From an uncultured Duncaniella sp. (lineage in GTDB: Bacteria > Bacteroidota > Bacteroidia > Bacteroidales > Muribaculaceae): a DNA stretch of 64,000 bases. This document shows, in pieces, positions 50,466 through 58,791 of this stretch (within the stretch, counting starts at the first letter, position 1; each line of letters starts with the position of its first letter). The translations under genes were made by a program, and so were the position numbers. Location of the stretch: contig NZ_CAJTMT010000011.1 of NCBI RefSeq assembly GCF_910577345.1, positions 1-64,000 of the forward strand. The letters run 5' to 3'. Below the pieces are notes generated by a model. That model saw only the letters and a program-made list of their open reading frames with translations. It was not told the origin of the DNA and did no database searches.

Positions 50466-51479
50466 ATGAAAATGAATATGACCCGGTGGATGCGCGATAT
50501 AATAGAGCGCAAAAATGTTGAAGCCATCCCTGTGATGACCCATCCGGGAATTGAAATAATAGGTGATACGGTGCTTAAAGCCGTAAGCGACGGTGAAACA
50601 CACCATAAAGCCATCGTGGCGCTTGCCGAAAAGTATCCCACTGCGGCTGCTACGGTCATTATGGACCTCACTGTCGAAGCGGAAGCCTTCGGTGCGGAAA
50701 TATCATTTCCCGAAAACGAAGTCCCCGCTGTCATAGGCCATCTTCTGGACACTCCGGAGGACATAGACAACCTGAAAGTCCCCTCGCTCAAAGCCGGCAG
50801 GGTCCCCGAATATATAAAAGCCAACCTTCTTGCCGCACGGTCAATCACCGACCGTCCGGTCCTCGCGGGTTGCATCGGGCCTTTCTCTCTCGCAGGCCGT
50901 CTCTACGACATGTCGGAAATCATGATTCTCATATATCAGAATCCCGATGCCGCACATACACTTCTTTCAAAATGCACTGACTATATCCTGAAATACTGCA
51001 AGGCGCTGAAGGAAACAGGCGTGAACGGCGTAGTCATGGCCGAGCCTGCAGCCGGACTGATGTCGGACGAGGATTGCAAACGTTTCTCCTCGGACTACGT
51101 CAAATATATCGTGGACAAAGTGCAGGACGACTATTTTACCGTCATACTCCACAACTGCGGCAACACCGGTCACTGCACCCGCGCGATGGTGGCCACCGGT
51201 GCCGGTGCCTATCACTTCGGCAACAAATGCGACATGGCCGAAGTCATCCGCGAGGTTCCTGCCGATGCACTTGCGATGGGCAATCTCGACCCGGTTTCGG
51301 TGTTCAAGGATGCGACTCCGGATGAGATGCGCACCGAGACGCGTAAACTGCTCGAACGGATGAAGGAATATCCCAATTTCGTGCTTTCGAGCGGTTGCGA
51401 CACTCCGCCGCATACCCCCTTCGCCAATATCGACACATTCTTCGAAACTCTCGAAGAATTCAACCGCAGCCAATCGTAA
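50466..51479 (+). CDS. UroD-family corrinoid methyltransferase (MtaA/MtbA-like)
   Basis: 337 residues from the ATG at 50466. The uroporphyrinogen-decarboxylase fold has the zinc ligands of methylcobamide:thiol methyltransferases: H and C in ILHNCGNTGHCT and a later Cys in LSSGCDTPPHTP. True UroD proteins lack this pattern, so haem synthesis is unlikely. It probably moves a methyl group between a corrinoid protein and a substrate. It heads the plus-strand cluster, 42 bp before the activation-domain gene. The in-frame TTG at 50418 is rejected because it lies in the -7 box. Confidence 0.85.
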   Translation: MKMNMTRWMRDIIERKNVEAIPVMTHPGIEIIGDTVLKAVSDGETHHKAIVALAEKYPTAAATVIMDLTVEAEAFGAEISFPENEVPAVIGHLLDTPEDIDNLKVPSLKAGRVPEYIKANLLAARSITDRPVLAGCIGPFSLAGRLYDMSEIMILIYQNPDAAHTLLSKCTDYILKYCKALKETGVNGVVMAEPAAGLMSDEDCKRFSSDYVKYIVDKVQDDYFTVILHNCGNTGHCTRAMVATGAGAYHFGNKCDMAEVIREVPADALAMGNLDPVSVFKDATPDEMRTETRKLLERMKEYPNFVLSSGCDTPPHTPFANIDTFFETLEEFNRSQS

Positions 51480-51521
51480 ACGAAGAATCTGCACAAAAGA
51501 CATATCATTAACCATTGAACA

Positions 51522-52226
51522 ATGATTAAAAAGGAGCTTACATTCGACAGTCTTGCCATCAGCCCGGCCGACATCTACGAACAGATGGGCTACGGCTCAG
51601 CCATCCCCGACGAAATGACCGTCAAGGAGACTGCAAGCCTGTGTGAGCATATCAGCTCCTTCCTCCGTGCAAGATTCTGCTTCTTCATCACCGATGGCTC
51701 CCTTGACACCGACAGCAATCTCCTCTCTGCCGTCGGGCGCGACTTCTCGATTGGCCGCATCATCTCGCGTCAGCTCAGAGGCTCACGCAGATATGCCTTC
51801 TTCGTCGCAACCGCAGGTATGGAATTCGAGGAGTTCCAACACAAGTTGATGGCGGAAGGCGACATGGTAAAGGTCTTCATCGCCGATGCCATCGGCAGCG
51901 TAATCGCTGAAAAAGCAGCCGACCGCATGGAAGAGGAGCTTCAGACTCTCCTCGCCCCTTCCGGATGGAAACACACCAACCGTTTCAGTCCCGGATATTG
52001 CGGATGGCATGTGAGCGAACAGCAGAAACTTTTCGCACTCTTCCCGGAAGAGAATCCGTGTGGAGTCATCCTGTCAGACTCAAGTCTCATGACACCGATA
52101 AAATCTGTCAGCGGTGTCATCGGCCTCGGAGACACGGTGCGCAAACTCGATTACTCCTGCGGTCTCTGCGATTACCGCCAATGCTATAAACGCAAGGCCG
52201 TCCCCAAAATTCCACACTCCACATAG
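51522..52226 (+). CDS. Stand-alone methionine-synthase activation-domain protein
   Basis: 234 residues matching the C-terminal SAM-binding activation domain of MetH: RFSPGYCGWHVSEQQKLFAL (near residue 150; the RxxPGY motif binds SAM) and LMTPIKSVSGVIGLGD. A cysteine-rich end (CGLCDYRQC) follows. In MetH this domain rescues oxidised cob(II)alamin by reductive methylation. Here it probably serves the corrinoid fusion protein at 43092, which lacks its own. It sits between a UroD-family methyltransferase and L-fucose isomerase. Confidence 0.88.
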   Translation: MIKKELTFDSLAISPADIYEQMGYGSAIPDEMTVKETASLCEHISSFLRARFCFFITDGSLDTDSNLLSAVGRDFSIGRIISRQLRGSRRYAFFVATAGMEFEEFQHKLMAEGDMVKVFIADAIGSVIAEKAADRMEEELQTLLAPSGWKHTNRFSPGYCGWHVSEQQKLFALFPEENPCGVILSDSSLMTPIKSVSGVIGLGDTVRKLDYSCGLCDYRQCYKRKAVPKIPHST

Positions 52227-52248
52227 AGTGAATCTCAGCTTTTTTCAT

Positions 52249-52256
52249 TAGATTTG
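52249..52256 (+). promoter_or_regulatory. Possible internal -7 element before fucI
   Basis: TAGATTTG fits TAnnTTTG, 35 bp before the fucI ATG, with no TTG at the right distance. fucI may have its own promoter as well as read-through from the upstream genes. Confidence 0.4.
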
Positions 52257-52290
52257 CATCATAACTTCTATACAAAATATCATCAGTATC

Positions 52291-54069
52291 ATGAACACTT
52301 ACCCTAAAATCGGTATTCGCCCCGTCATTGACGCCCGTCAAGGGGGTATCCGCGAAAGTCTTGAAGACAAGACAATGAATCTGGCCAAAGCTGTGGCCGA
52401 CCTCATATCAGCCAACCTCCGCTACCCTGACGGAACCCCCGTCCAGTGTGTAATCGCTGACGGCACCATCGGCCGTGTGCCCGAAACTGCCGCCTGTGCA
52501 GAGAAATTCGAGCGCGAGGGTGTAGGCGCAACAATCACCGTCACCTCATGCTGGTGCTACGGTTCTGAAACAATGGACATGAATCCCCACTGGCCTAAAG
52601 CTGTCTGGGGCTTCAACGGAACCGAACGTCCGGGTGCCGTATATCTCGCAGCCGTTCTTGCAGCTCACGCACAGAAGGGTCTCCCCGCATTCGGCATCTA
52701 CGGTCACGACGTGCAGGACCTCGACGACAATACCATCCCCGCCGACGTTGCAGAGAAACTTCTCCGCTTCACCCGTGCGGCTCTCGCAGTTGCCCTCATG
52801 CGCGGCAAGTCGTATCTCTCTATCGGCTCTGTTTCGATGGGTATCGCCGGCTCCATCGTCAACCCTGACTTCTTCCAGGAATATCTCGGTATGCGCACCG
52901 AATCAGTCGACTCTGCAGAACTCATCCGCCGCATGACTCTCGGCATCTACGACCAGGAGGAATATGCAAAGGCGATGGAGTGGACTGAAAAATATTGCAA
53001 GCCCCGCGAAGGCGAGGACTTCAAGAACCGTCCCGAAAAGAAAAAGACCCGCGAGGAAAAGGAAGCCGACTGGGAATTCATTGTCAAGATGACCCTCATC
53101 GTGCGCGACCTTCTCAAAGGCAATCCCAAACTCCGCGAGATGGGCTACAAGGAAGAGGCTCTCGGCCACAACGCAATCGCCGGTGGTTTCCAGGGTCAGC
53201 GCCAGTGGACCGACTTCTATCCCAACGGTGACTTCACCGAGGCGCTCCTCAACACCTCGTTTGACTGGAACGGTATCCGCGAGGCATTCGTATTCGCAAC
53301 CGAGAACGATTCCTGCAACGGCGTTGCAATGCTCTTCGGTCACCTTCTCACCAACCGTGCCCAGTTCTTCAGCGATGTCCGCACTTACTGGAGCCCCGAG
53401 GCTGTGAAGCGTGTGACCGGCAAAGAACTTACAGGCCGTGCAGCCGGCGGTATGATTCACCTCATCAACTCCGGTGCGACCACCCTCGACGGAACAGGCC
53501 AATCAGTCGACGCAGAAGGCAACCCCACAATGAAACCCCACTGGGAAATGAACAATGAAGACGTTGAAAAGTGTCTCGGAGCCACCACATGGTATCCTGC
53601 TGACCGCGACTACTTCCGTGGAGGCGGTTTCTCTTCCAACTTCCTCACCAAGGGTGGAATGCCTGTGACCATGAGCCGTCTCAACCTCGTCAAAGGCCTC
53701 GGCCCGGTTCTCCAGATTGCAGAAGGCTGGACAGCCGACGTTGATCCCGAAATCATGAAGGTTCTCGACATGCGCACCGACCCCACCTGGCCCACCACAT
53801 GGTTCGTTCCCCGTCTCTGCCCCGACCGCGACGCATTCAAGGATGTCTACTCGGTGATGAACAACTGGGGTGCAAACCACGGCGCAATCTCTTACGGACA
53901 TATCGGTCAGGACCTCATCACCCTCGCTTCGATTCTCCGAATCCCCGTATGTATGCACAACGTTGAGGACGACAAGATTTTCCGTCCCGCCGCATGGAAT
54001 GCATTCGGCATGGACAAGGAAGGCTCCGACTACCGCGCATGTGCCGCCTACGGTCCCATCTACAAGTAA
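52291..54069 (+). CDS. fucI: L-fucose isomerase
   Basis: 592 residues, the usual FucI length. It converts L-fucose to L-fuculose with Mn2+ in the cytoplasm. Recognisable segments are PKIGIRPVIDARQGGIRES at the N-terminus, TVTSCWCYGSETMDMNPHWP, GVYLAAVLAAHAQ-like AVYLAAVLAAHAQKG, and AFVFATENDSCNGVAMLFGHLLTNRAQ containing the metal-binding acidic residues. It follows the activation-domain gene by 64 bp. L-arabinose or D-arabinose isomerase side activity is common in the family. No fuculokinase gene is seen in this window. Confidence 0.95.
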   Translation: MNTYPKIGIRPVIDARQGGIRESLEDKTMNLAKAVADLISANLRYPDGTPVQCVIADGTIGRVPETAACAEKFEREGVGATITVTSCWCYGSETMDMNPHWPKAVWGFNGTERPGAVYLAAVLAAHAQKGLPAFGIYGHDVQDLDDNTIPADVAEKLLRFTRAALAVALMRGKSYLSIGSVSMGIAGSIVNPDFFQEYLGMRTESVDSAELIRRMTLGIYDQEEYAKAMEWTEKYCKPREGEDFKNRPEKKKTREEKEADWEFIVKMTLIVRDLLKGNPKLREMGYKEEALGHNAIAGGFQGQRQWTDFYPNGDFTEALLNTSFDWNGIREAFVFATENDSCNGVAMLFGHLLTNRAQFFSDVRTYWSPEAVKRVTGKELTGRAAGGMIHLINSGATTLDGTGQSVDAEGNPTMKPHWEMNNEDVEKCLGATTWYPADRDYFRGGGFSSNFLTKGGMPVTMSRLNLVKGLGPVLQIAEGWTADVDPEIMKVLDMRTDPTWPTTWFVPRLCPDRDAFKDVYSVMNNWGANHGAISYGHIGQDLITLASILRIPVCMHNVEDDKIFRPAAWNAFGMDKEGSDYRACAAYGPIYK

Positions 54070-54117
54070 TCAAAACATGGCTGTAGCATGATTGACAAGC
54101 CATAGATTTTTAGAATA

Positions 54118-54180
54118 CGGAAGGACAGAAGAAATAATATGATGTCACAACTTTTGTTTCCTTTGTCCTTCCGTCTTTTT
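54118..54180 (+). terminator. Terminator-like hairpin after fucI
   Basis: CGGAAGGACAGAAGAAATAA (54118-54137) pairs imperfectly with TTGTTTCCTTTGTCCTTCCG (54154-54173), followed by TCTTTTTT. Its words belong to the same CTTTTGT/TTCTTC repeat family seen elsewhere. It may only partly separate fucI from the mutarotase. Confidence 0.65.
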
Positions 54181-54232
54181 TATCTCTTGCCGTCGCATTT
54201 CATCTGCTATAGCCCATCTAAACCAGAAATAT

Positions 54233-54622
54233 ATGGAAAATAAGGAAAAAGGCTACCCGATGCGCCCCTACAAGGTGTCGGTGAAGCGTTTCTGCCGCAC
54301 ACTCGATCTGAAAGATGACCCCGAACTCATCCGCGAATACCGCAAGCGTCATGCCGAAGAAAACTTCTGGCCTGAGATTCTTGAAGGCATCAAGGAGGTG
54401 GGCATCCTCGAAATGGACATTTACCTGCGCGGGACACGCCTGATGATGATTCTTGAAGTTCCGGAGGATCTTGACCTCGACGAAGCAATGACCCGTCTGG
54501 CCACCCTGCCGAGACAGCAGGAATGGGAAGACTACATGTCGATTTTCCAGCAGGCCGAACCGGGAGCATCATCAGCTGAAAAATGGCAACCCATGGAACG
54601 GGTGTTCCATCTGTATGACTGA
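54233..54622 (+). CDS. L-rhamnose/L-fucose mutarotase-like protein
   Basis: 129 residues of the RhaM (DUF718) type: YKVSVKRFCRTLDLKDDPEL, YRKRHAEENFWPEILEGIKE with the conserved His, DIYLRGTRLMMILEV and the C-terminal WQPMERVFHLYD. It speeds anomer interconversion of a 6-deoxy-hexose. Between fucI and fucP it most likely acts on L-fucose. The start may be the internal ATG at 54260 (MRPYKVSVKRF). Confidence 0.88.
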   Translation: MENKEKGYPMRPYKVSVKRFCRTLDLKDDPELIREYRKRHAEENFWPEILEGIKEVGILEMDIYLRGTRLMMILEVPEDLDLDEAMTRLATLPRQQEWEDYMSIFQQAEPGASSAEKWQPMERVFHLYD

Positions 54623-54733
54623 ACCGACAATCGCTTCACTCTTTTAAACCAATCAAAAGAAGTCATCCTCTAAAACCTTACCTCTCACCCTTACCTTAGA
54701 CCAACCTGTAAAAAACTGTATTCTCCACAAAAA

Positions 54734-56035
54734 ATGAAAGAGAACCAATCACTCCTTCGGGCCAACGGAATAAATTACCTTGTGCCTTTCATTCTCATCA
54801 CAAGTTGCTTTGCGTTGTGGGGCTTCGCCAACGACATCACCAATCCTATGGTGAAAGCTTTCTCCAAGATATTCCGCATGAGCGTCACCGACGGTACACT
54901 CGTCCAGGTGGCATTCTACGGCGGCTACTTCGCAATGGCCTTCCCGGCTGCAATCTTTATCCGCAGATTCTCCTACAAAGCAGGTGTGCTTCTCGGTCTC
55001 GGCCTCTACGCCTGCGGTGCATTCCTCTTCTATCCCGCGATGCTGACCGGAAGTTACTACCCCTTCCTCATCGCATACTTCATCCTCACATGCGGCCTCT
55101 CATTCCTCGAAACAAGCTGTAACCCCTATATTCTCTCAATGGGTTCGGAGGAGACAGCTACACGCCGCCTAAACATGGCGCAGTCCTTCAACCCTGTCGG
55201 GTCACTGCTCGGCATGTGGACAGCCATGACCTTCATTCAGGCGAAACTCAACCCGATGGAATCGGAAGCCCGCGCTACACTCAGCGATGCGGAATTTGAA
55301 GCCGTGCGCGACGCAGACCTTCTTACACTTATCACCCCCTATGTCTTCATCGGACTTGTCGTCCTCTTGATGTTTGTCGTCATCGCCATCACCAAAATGC
55401 CCAAAAATGGCGACAAATCACACGACATCAATTTCCTCTCCACCCTAAAGCGCATCTTCTCGCTCAGCCGCTACCGCGAAGGTGTCATCGCGCAGTTCTT
55501 CTATGTAGGCGCACAGATTATGTGCTGGACATTCATCATCCAGTATGGCACACGCGTGTTCATGCTTGAAGGTCTTGATGAAAAGAGCGCTGAAGTCCTC
55601 TCGCAGAAATTCAACATCATCGCGATGGCAATCTTCTGCTGCAGCCGCTTTGTCTGCACCTACCTCCTGCGCTACATCAACGCCGGTCGTCTTCTCGCCG
55701 TGCTTGCCACAGCAGCAGCCATACTGACAGTAGGTGTAATAGTCTTCCAGGACCGCATGGGCGTTTACTGCCTCGTCGGTGTCTCGGCCTGCATGTCGCT
55801 CATGTTCCCGACCATCTACGGTATCGCCCTCAATGGCCTCGGCGACGATGCCAAATTCGGTGCGGCCGGTCTCATCATGGCCATCCTCGGCGGTTCGGTC
55901 CTCCCCCCGCTTCAGGCACGAATCATCGACTGCGGCACAATCGCCAACCTCCCCGCCGTCAACCTCTCCTTCATCCTCCCCCTCATCTGCTTCCTCGTCA
56001 TCATCCTCTACGGCATCCGCCGCGCAAAAGACTGA
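54734..56035 (+). CDS. fucP: L-fucose:proton symporter
   Basis: 433 residues, MFS fold with 12 membrane segments. The FucP pattern is clear: LVPFILITSCFALWGFANDITNPMV at the N-terminus, then GGYFAMAFPAAIFIRRFSYK and SFLETSCNPYILSMGSEETATRRLNMAQSFNPVGS. It imports L-fucose through the inner membrane. It is the last gene of the plus-strand cluster and is followed by a perfect terminator. Confidence 0.95.
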   Translation: MKENQSLLRANGINYLVPFILITSCFALWGFANDITNPMVKAFSKIFRMSVTDGTLVQVAFYGGYFAMAFPAAIFIRRFSYKAGVLLGLGLYACGAFLFYPAMLTGSYYPFLIAYFILTCGLSFLETSCNPYILSMGSEETATRRLNMAQSFNPVGSLLGMWTAMTFIQAKLNPMESEARATLSDAEFEAVRDADLLTLITPYVFIGLVVLLMFVVIAITKMPKNGDKSHDINFLSTLKRIFSLSRYREGVIAQFFYVGAQIMCWTFIIQYGTRVFMLEGLDEKSAEVLSQKFNIIAMAIFCCSRFVCTYLLRYINAGRLLAVLATAAAILTVGVIVFQDRMGVYCLVGVSACMSLMFPTIYGIALNGLGDDAKFGAAGLIMAILGGSVLPPLQARIIDCGTIANLPAVNLSFILPLICFLVIILYGIRRAKD

Positions 56036-56091
56036 CGGATTCTAAAAGATTTCAAATCTAACTTCATACAAAAAAACTATTTTGGGGTATT

Positions 56092-56145
56092 AAGTTCTTT
56101 TATCCTATTGGCATTATCAATAATGCCAATAGGATAAAAGAACTT
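56092..56145 (+). terminator. Perfect 26-bp terminator stem after fucP
   Basis: 56092-56117 and 56120-56145 are exact reverse complements (26 bp) with only CA between them, built around CCTATTGGC, a word shared with the 9-bp repeat arrays. It stops fucP transcription and can also act on the opposite strand. Confidence 0.82.
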
Positions 56146-56149
56146 CTAA

Positions 56150-56498
56150 TCAATCCTTTTTCGGGATGTTGAATTGGGCGGTTTCGGAGTGGTATATTGT
56201 GGCGAGGAAGAGGGAGTTTTGGGCAAACCATGAGCGAGCGTCGTCAGGGAAATCCGAGCCGACAAGACGGGCATCGGGGAGGAGATTGTTATCAACCAGA
56301 TATTCGCATAACTCTATTGATGCATCATCCCGCAACAACAACGTTGCACCAGCTTTTGTCGACTCCTCGGGACTGTAGTACGGATTTCCTGGAATATCGA
56401 CAAGACCGGCACAATCCGGCAGGATGCGATTCCTGCCATTCTCGCGTTGACACAAGATATTTTCGTGTGTTACGTTTATTCTTTGATACTTTCGCCAT
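56150..56498 (-). pseudogene. Small hypothetical gene, probably frameshifted
   Basis: The downstream frame (GLVDIPGNPYYSPEESTKAG, then ELCEYLVDNNLLPDARLVGS up to a stop at 56150) has the codon use of a real gene but no ATG, only a TTG at 56533 in a hairpin. In another frame an ATG at 56498 gives MAKVSKNKRNTRKYLVSTREWQE, a plausible start. Joining the two needs one frameshift near 56420-56440. The product is not recognised. It may be a decayed gene or two unrelated frames. Confidence 0.4.
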
Positions 56499-56533
56499 AT
56501 TATAATTTGCAGTTTCAAATATATTAATGACAA

Positions 56534-56580
56534 ACGGACAGAAGCGACAATTGTTATGCGGAATTGTCGCTCCTGTCCGT
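56534..56580. terminator. Bidirectional terminator hairpin
   Basis: ACGGACAG-A-AGCGACAATT (56534-56552) pairs with AATTGTCGCT-C-CTGTCCGT (56562-56580) with one mismatch and a 9-nt loop. T-rich stretches follow on the plus strand. It ends the minus-strand dehydrogenase operon. Confidence 0.78.
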
Positions 56581-56608
56581 CTTATTTTTTATCGGTATGC
56601 TTTCCGTT

Positions 56609-57631
56609 TCAGAACTTCACGAGGATGCGGAAGACCTTGCCGGGGGCTGCGTCCCATTTGGCGAGGGCTTCGCCGGCCTCGGAGGGGGTGACAGTTGCTG
56701 AGATGAGTTTCTCGGCATTGTCGCGGCCGCCGGCGAGGAAGTAGCGGATGACGGCAGCGAAGTCGTTGGGCATGGCGTTGCGCGAACCGCGGATGTCGAG
56801 TTCCTTCTGCACGAAAAGCTTGGTGTGGAACGAAACATCGTCTTTCGCATAACCGATGCAGACAACTCGTCCGCAGAAAGCCACATTCTCGACTGCTGCA
56901 ACGTAGGTGAAGGGTGAACCTACAGCCTCGATGACCACGTCGGGACCGTTGCCGTCGGTCAGACGGTTGAGTTCATCGGCGAGGTTGCTTGTAGCCGAGT
57001 TGATTGAATATGTGGCACCAAGTTCGCGGGCAAGGGCGAGCTTTTCATCATCGAGGTCAATGGCGATGACGGTTGCTCCGCGGAGGGCGGCGCGGACAAT
57101 GGCACCGAGACCGATCATACCGCAACCGATGACTGCTACAATGTCGATGTCGGTCACCTGACCGCGGTCAACTGCATGGAAACCGACGCTCATCGGCTCA
57201 ACGAGCGCACATTCGCGCGGAGTGAGACCCTGAGCGGGGATAATCTTCGACCAGGGAACAGCGATATAGTCCGACATGGCACCGTGGCGCTGTACACCGA
57301 GAGTCTCGTTGTGGCGGCAGGCATTCGGACGGCCACGCCGGCACGACGAACACTTGCCACATGCGGTGTAAGGGTTGACCGTGACACTCATGCCCTTTTC
57401 AAAAAGTCCTGCGGGAACGGCTGAACCGACTTCCTCCACAGTACCACCGATTTCATGACCGGGAATCACCTGGTCGATGGCCATAGGATTCTTTCCGCGA
57501 TAGGTATTGAGGTCGGAACCACAGAAACCAACATAGTGGATCTTGACCAACACATCCTCCGGTCCTACGACCGGCATTGCCTGCTCCTCGACTACAACAC
57601 GACCGGGAGCCACAATTTTTACTGACTGCAT
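56609..57631 (-). CDS. Zinc-dependent medium-chain alcohol dehydrogenase
   Basis: 340 residues. Catalytic zinc ligands are in GFCGSDLNTY and PGHEIGG, the structural zinc site is CGKCSSCRRGRPNAC (about residues 91-105), and the NAD-binding motif is VIGCGMIGLGA. It resembles sorbitol or threonine-type dehydrogenases acting on sugar alcohols or sugar acids. It is the last gene of an operon with an amidohydrolase and an L-galactose-dehydrogenase-like reductase, next to fucose genes. A step such as 2-keto-3-deoxyfuconate or fucose oxidation is plausible. Confidence 0.9.
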   Translation of the reverse strand: MQSVKIVAPGRVVVEEQAMPVVGPEDVLVKIHYVGFCGSDLNTYRGKNPMAIDQVIPGHEIGGTVEEVGSAVPAGLFEKGMSVTVNPYTACGKCSSCRRGRPNACRHNETLGVQRHGAMSDYIAVPWSKIIPAQGLTPRECALVEPMSVGFHAVDRGQVTDIDIVAVIGCGMIGLGAIVRAALRGATVIAIDLDDEKLALARELGATYSINSATSNLADELNRLTDGNGPDVVIEAVGSPFTYVAAVENVAFCGRVVCIGYAKDDVSFHTKLFVQKELDIRGSRNAMPNDFAAVIRYFLAGGRDNAEKLISATVTPSEAGEALAKWDAAPGKVFRILVKF

Positions 57632-57728
57632 TTTCGTTTATATCTTTTTAGTATTTCTATATTCAATGATTTTACCGAATCAACCGGATAAAAGACAAGA
57701 ATAAACATTCCCTCCGATTTTGTCGGAA

Positions 57729-57770
57729 AAACTTATGTTTCTTCTGCCCTTATGTTCTTTTGTATCCTTA
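57729..57770. repeat. Intergenic pyrimidine-word repeat
   Basis: A 42-bp stretch of TTATGTTTCTTCTGCCC-type words that matches 43039-43080 at 32 of 42 positions. It lies in the 160-bp gap between the amidohydrolase and alcohol dehydrogenase genes. No inverted partner is found nearby. Confidence 0.6.
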
Positions 57771-57791
57771 AATTTCAGTCATCCACACGCA

Positions 57792-58724
57792 CTACTCCGA
57801 CATATTCTTGACGTAGGGAAGCTGCGGGAGATTCTTGAAACCGTAGAATTTCACGGCATTGTCGCCGAGGAAGAGATGTTTCTCCTCTTCGGTCAGTTCC
57901 TTTGACTTGGTGATGAAATCGTATGACATACGGTAGGTGATCGCCGTGATGGTGCGCGGATAGTCCGAACCCCACATCAGTTTGTCCATTCCGACCTCAT
58001 CGGCAGCCTCCTTGATGGCGCGGACAGCCGACGGGAATGGATAGAACTCCGAGTTGAAGAGCCATGTGATGCCACCGGCCTCGACCATTACGTTGGGAGC
58101 CTTGGCGAGCTTTATCTGCTCCATCCAGCCCTCGGTAGTTACCATGCCGAAGTGTCCGATGGCCACTTTCAGTCCGGGACACTCCTCAATCACCTCCTTC
58201 ATCTCCCCTACCTGCGTGTCGCCGTCGGCAAGAGTGATGGAGAGGATGACACCGCGGCGTTCCATCTCCTTGAAGAGCTTCATCATCTCGTCGGAGTTGA
58301 GCCACACGCGCTTTCCGTCCTCAAGGGGGAGGCGGTGGGCAGGGATGGCAAGGCCACGGAAACCGGCATCCATCAGCTCGAGGGCACGGGGGAGGAAACC
58401 GGGTTCGCGGAATTCACACATACCGTTGACAAAGAAGCGGTCGGGATGCTTGCGGGCCACTTCGGCAAGATATTCGTTCTGCTCACCGTCAATGAACTCC
58501 TGCACGACGACCGCACCGGCCACCTGCGCATAGTCCATGTTGGAGAGGAAGACCTCGACCGTATTGCGCCCGTCAATCATGAACGGCGGGAGCATCTGGC
58601 GCTCCTCACCCATGAAATCGGCACGGCCGTTGGGGAGCGGACGGATTGGCCGACCATTCACCACCGTGTCCTGACGCAGCCACAAGTGTGAATGCGCGTC
58701 TATAATGAAATGTTCCATTTTCAA
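57792..58724 (-). CDS. Amidohydrolase-2 family protein, candidate sugar lactonase
   Basis: 310 residues. The TIM-barrel metal site is seen as DAHSHLWL (HxH near residue 10), then VAIGHFGMV (His) and KLMWGSDYPRT (Asp near residue 258). The family (COG3618/COG2159) includes L-fucono-1,5-lactonase and L-rhamnono-lactonase as well as decarboxylases. It is placed between a sugar dehydrogenase-like reductase and an alcohol dehydrogenase, which favours hydrolysis of the lactone made by the reductase. Two adjacent start codons (58724 and 58718) are possible. Confidence 0.82.
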   Translation of the reverse strand: MKMEHFIIDAHSHLWLRQDTVVNGRPIRPLPNGRADFMGEERQMLPPFMIDGRNTVEVFLSNMDYAQVAGAVVVQEFIDGEQNEYLAEVARKHPDRFFVNGMCEFREPGFLPRALELMDAGFRGLAIPAHRLPLEDGKRVWLNSDEMMKLFKEMERRGVILSITLADGDTQVGEMKEVIEECPGLKVAIGHFGMVTTEGWMEQIKLAKAPNVMVEAGGITWLFNSEFYPFPSAVRAIKEAADEVGMDKLMWGSDYPRTITAITYRMSYDFITKSKELTEEEKHLFLGDNAVKFYGFKNLPQLPYVKNMSE

Positions 58725-58730
58725 AACTTT

Positions 58731-58768
58731 CTCTATTCTCTATACTCTATACTTTCTCCTCTATACTA
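58731..58768. repeat. Short CTCTATACT-word repeat
   Basis: TCTCTATTCTCTATACTCTATACTTT-like words (shared with 11976-12150 and 21541-21569) fill the gap between the reductase and amidohydrolase genes. No inverted arm is present. Confidence 0.65.
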
Positions 58769-58791
58769 AATTTGCTCGAAGAGCAAAAAAT

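Noticed and set aside
50466..51479. Haem-pathway uroporphyrinogen decarboxylase (hemE)
   Set aside because: Carries the zinc ligands of corrinoid methyltransferases and sits with a methionine-synthase activation domain and fucose genes.
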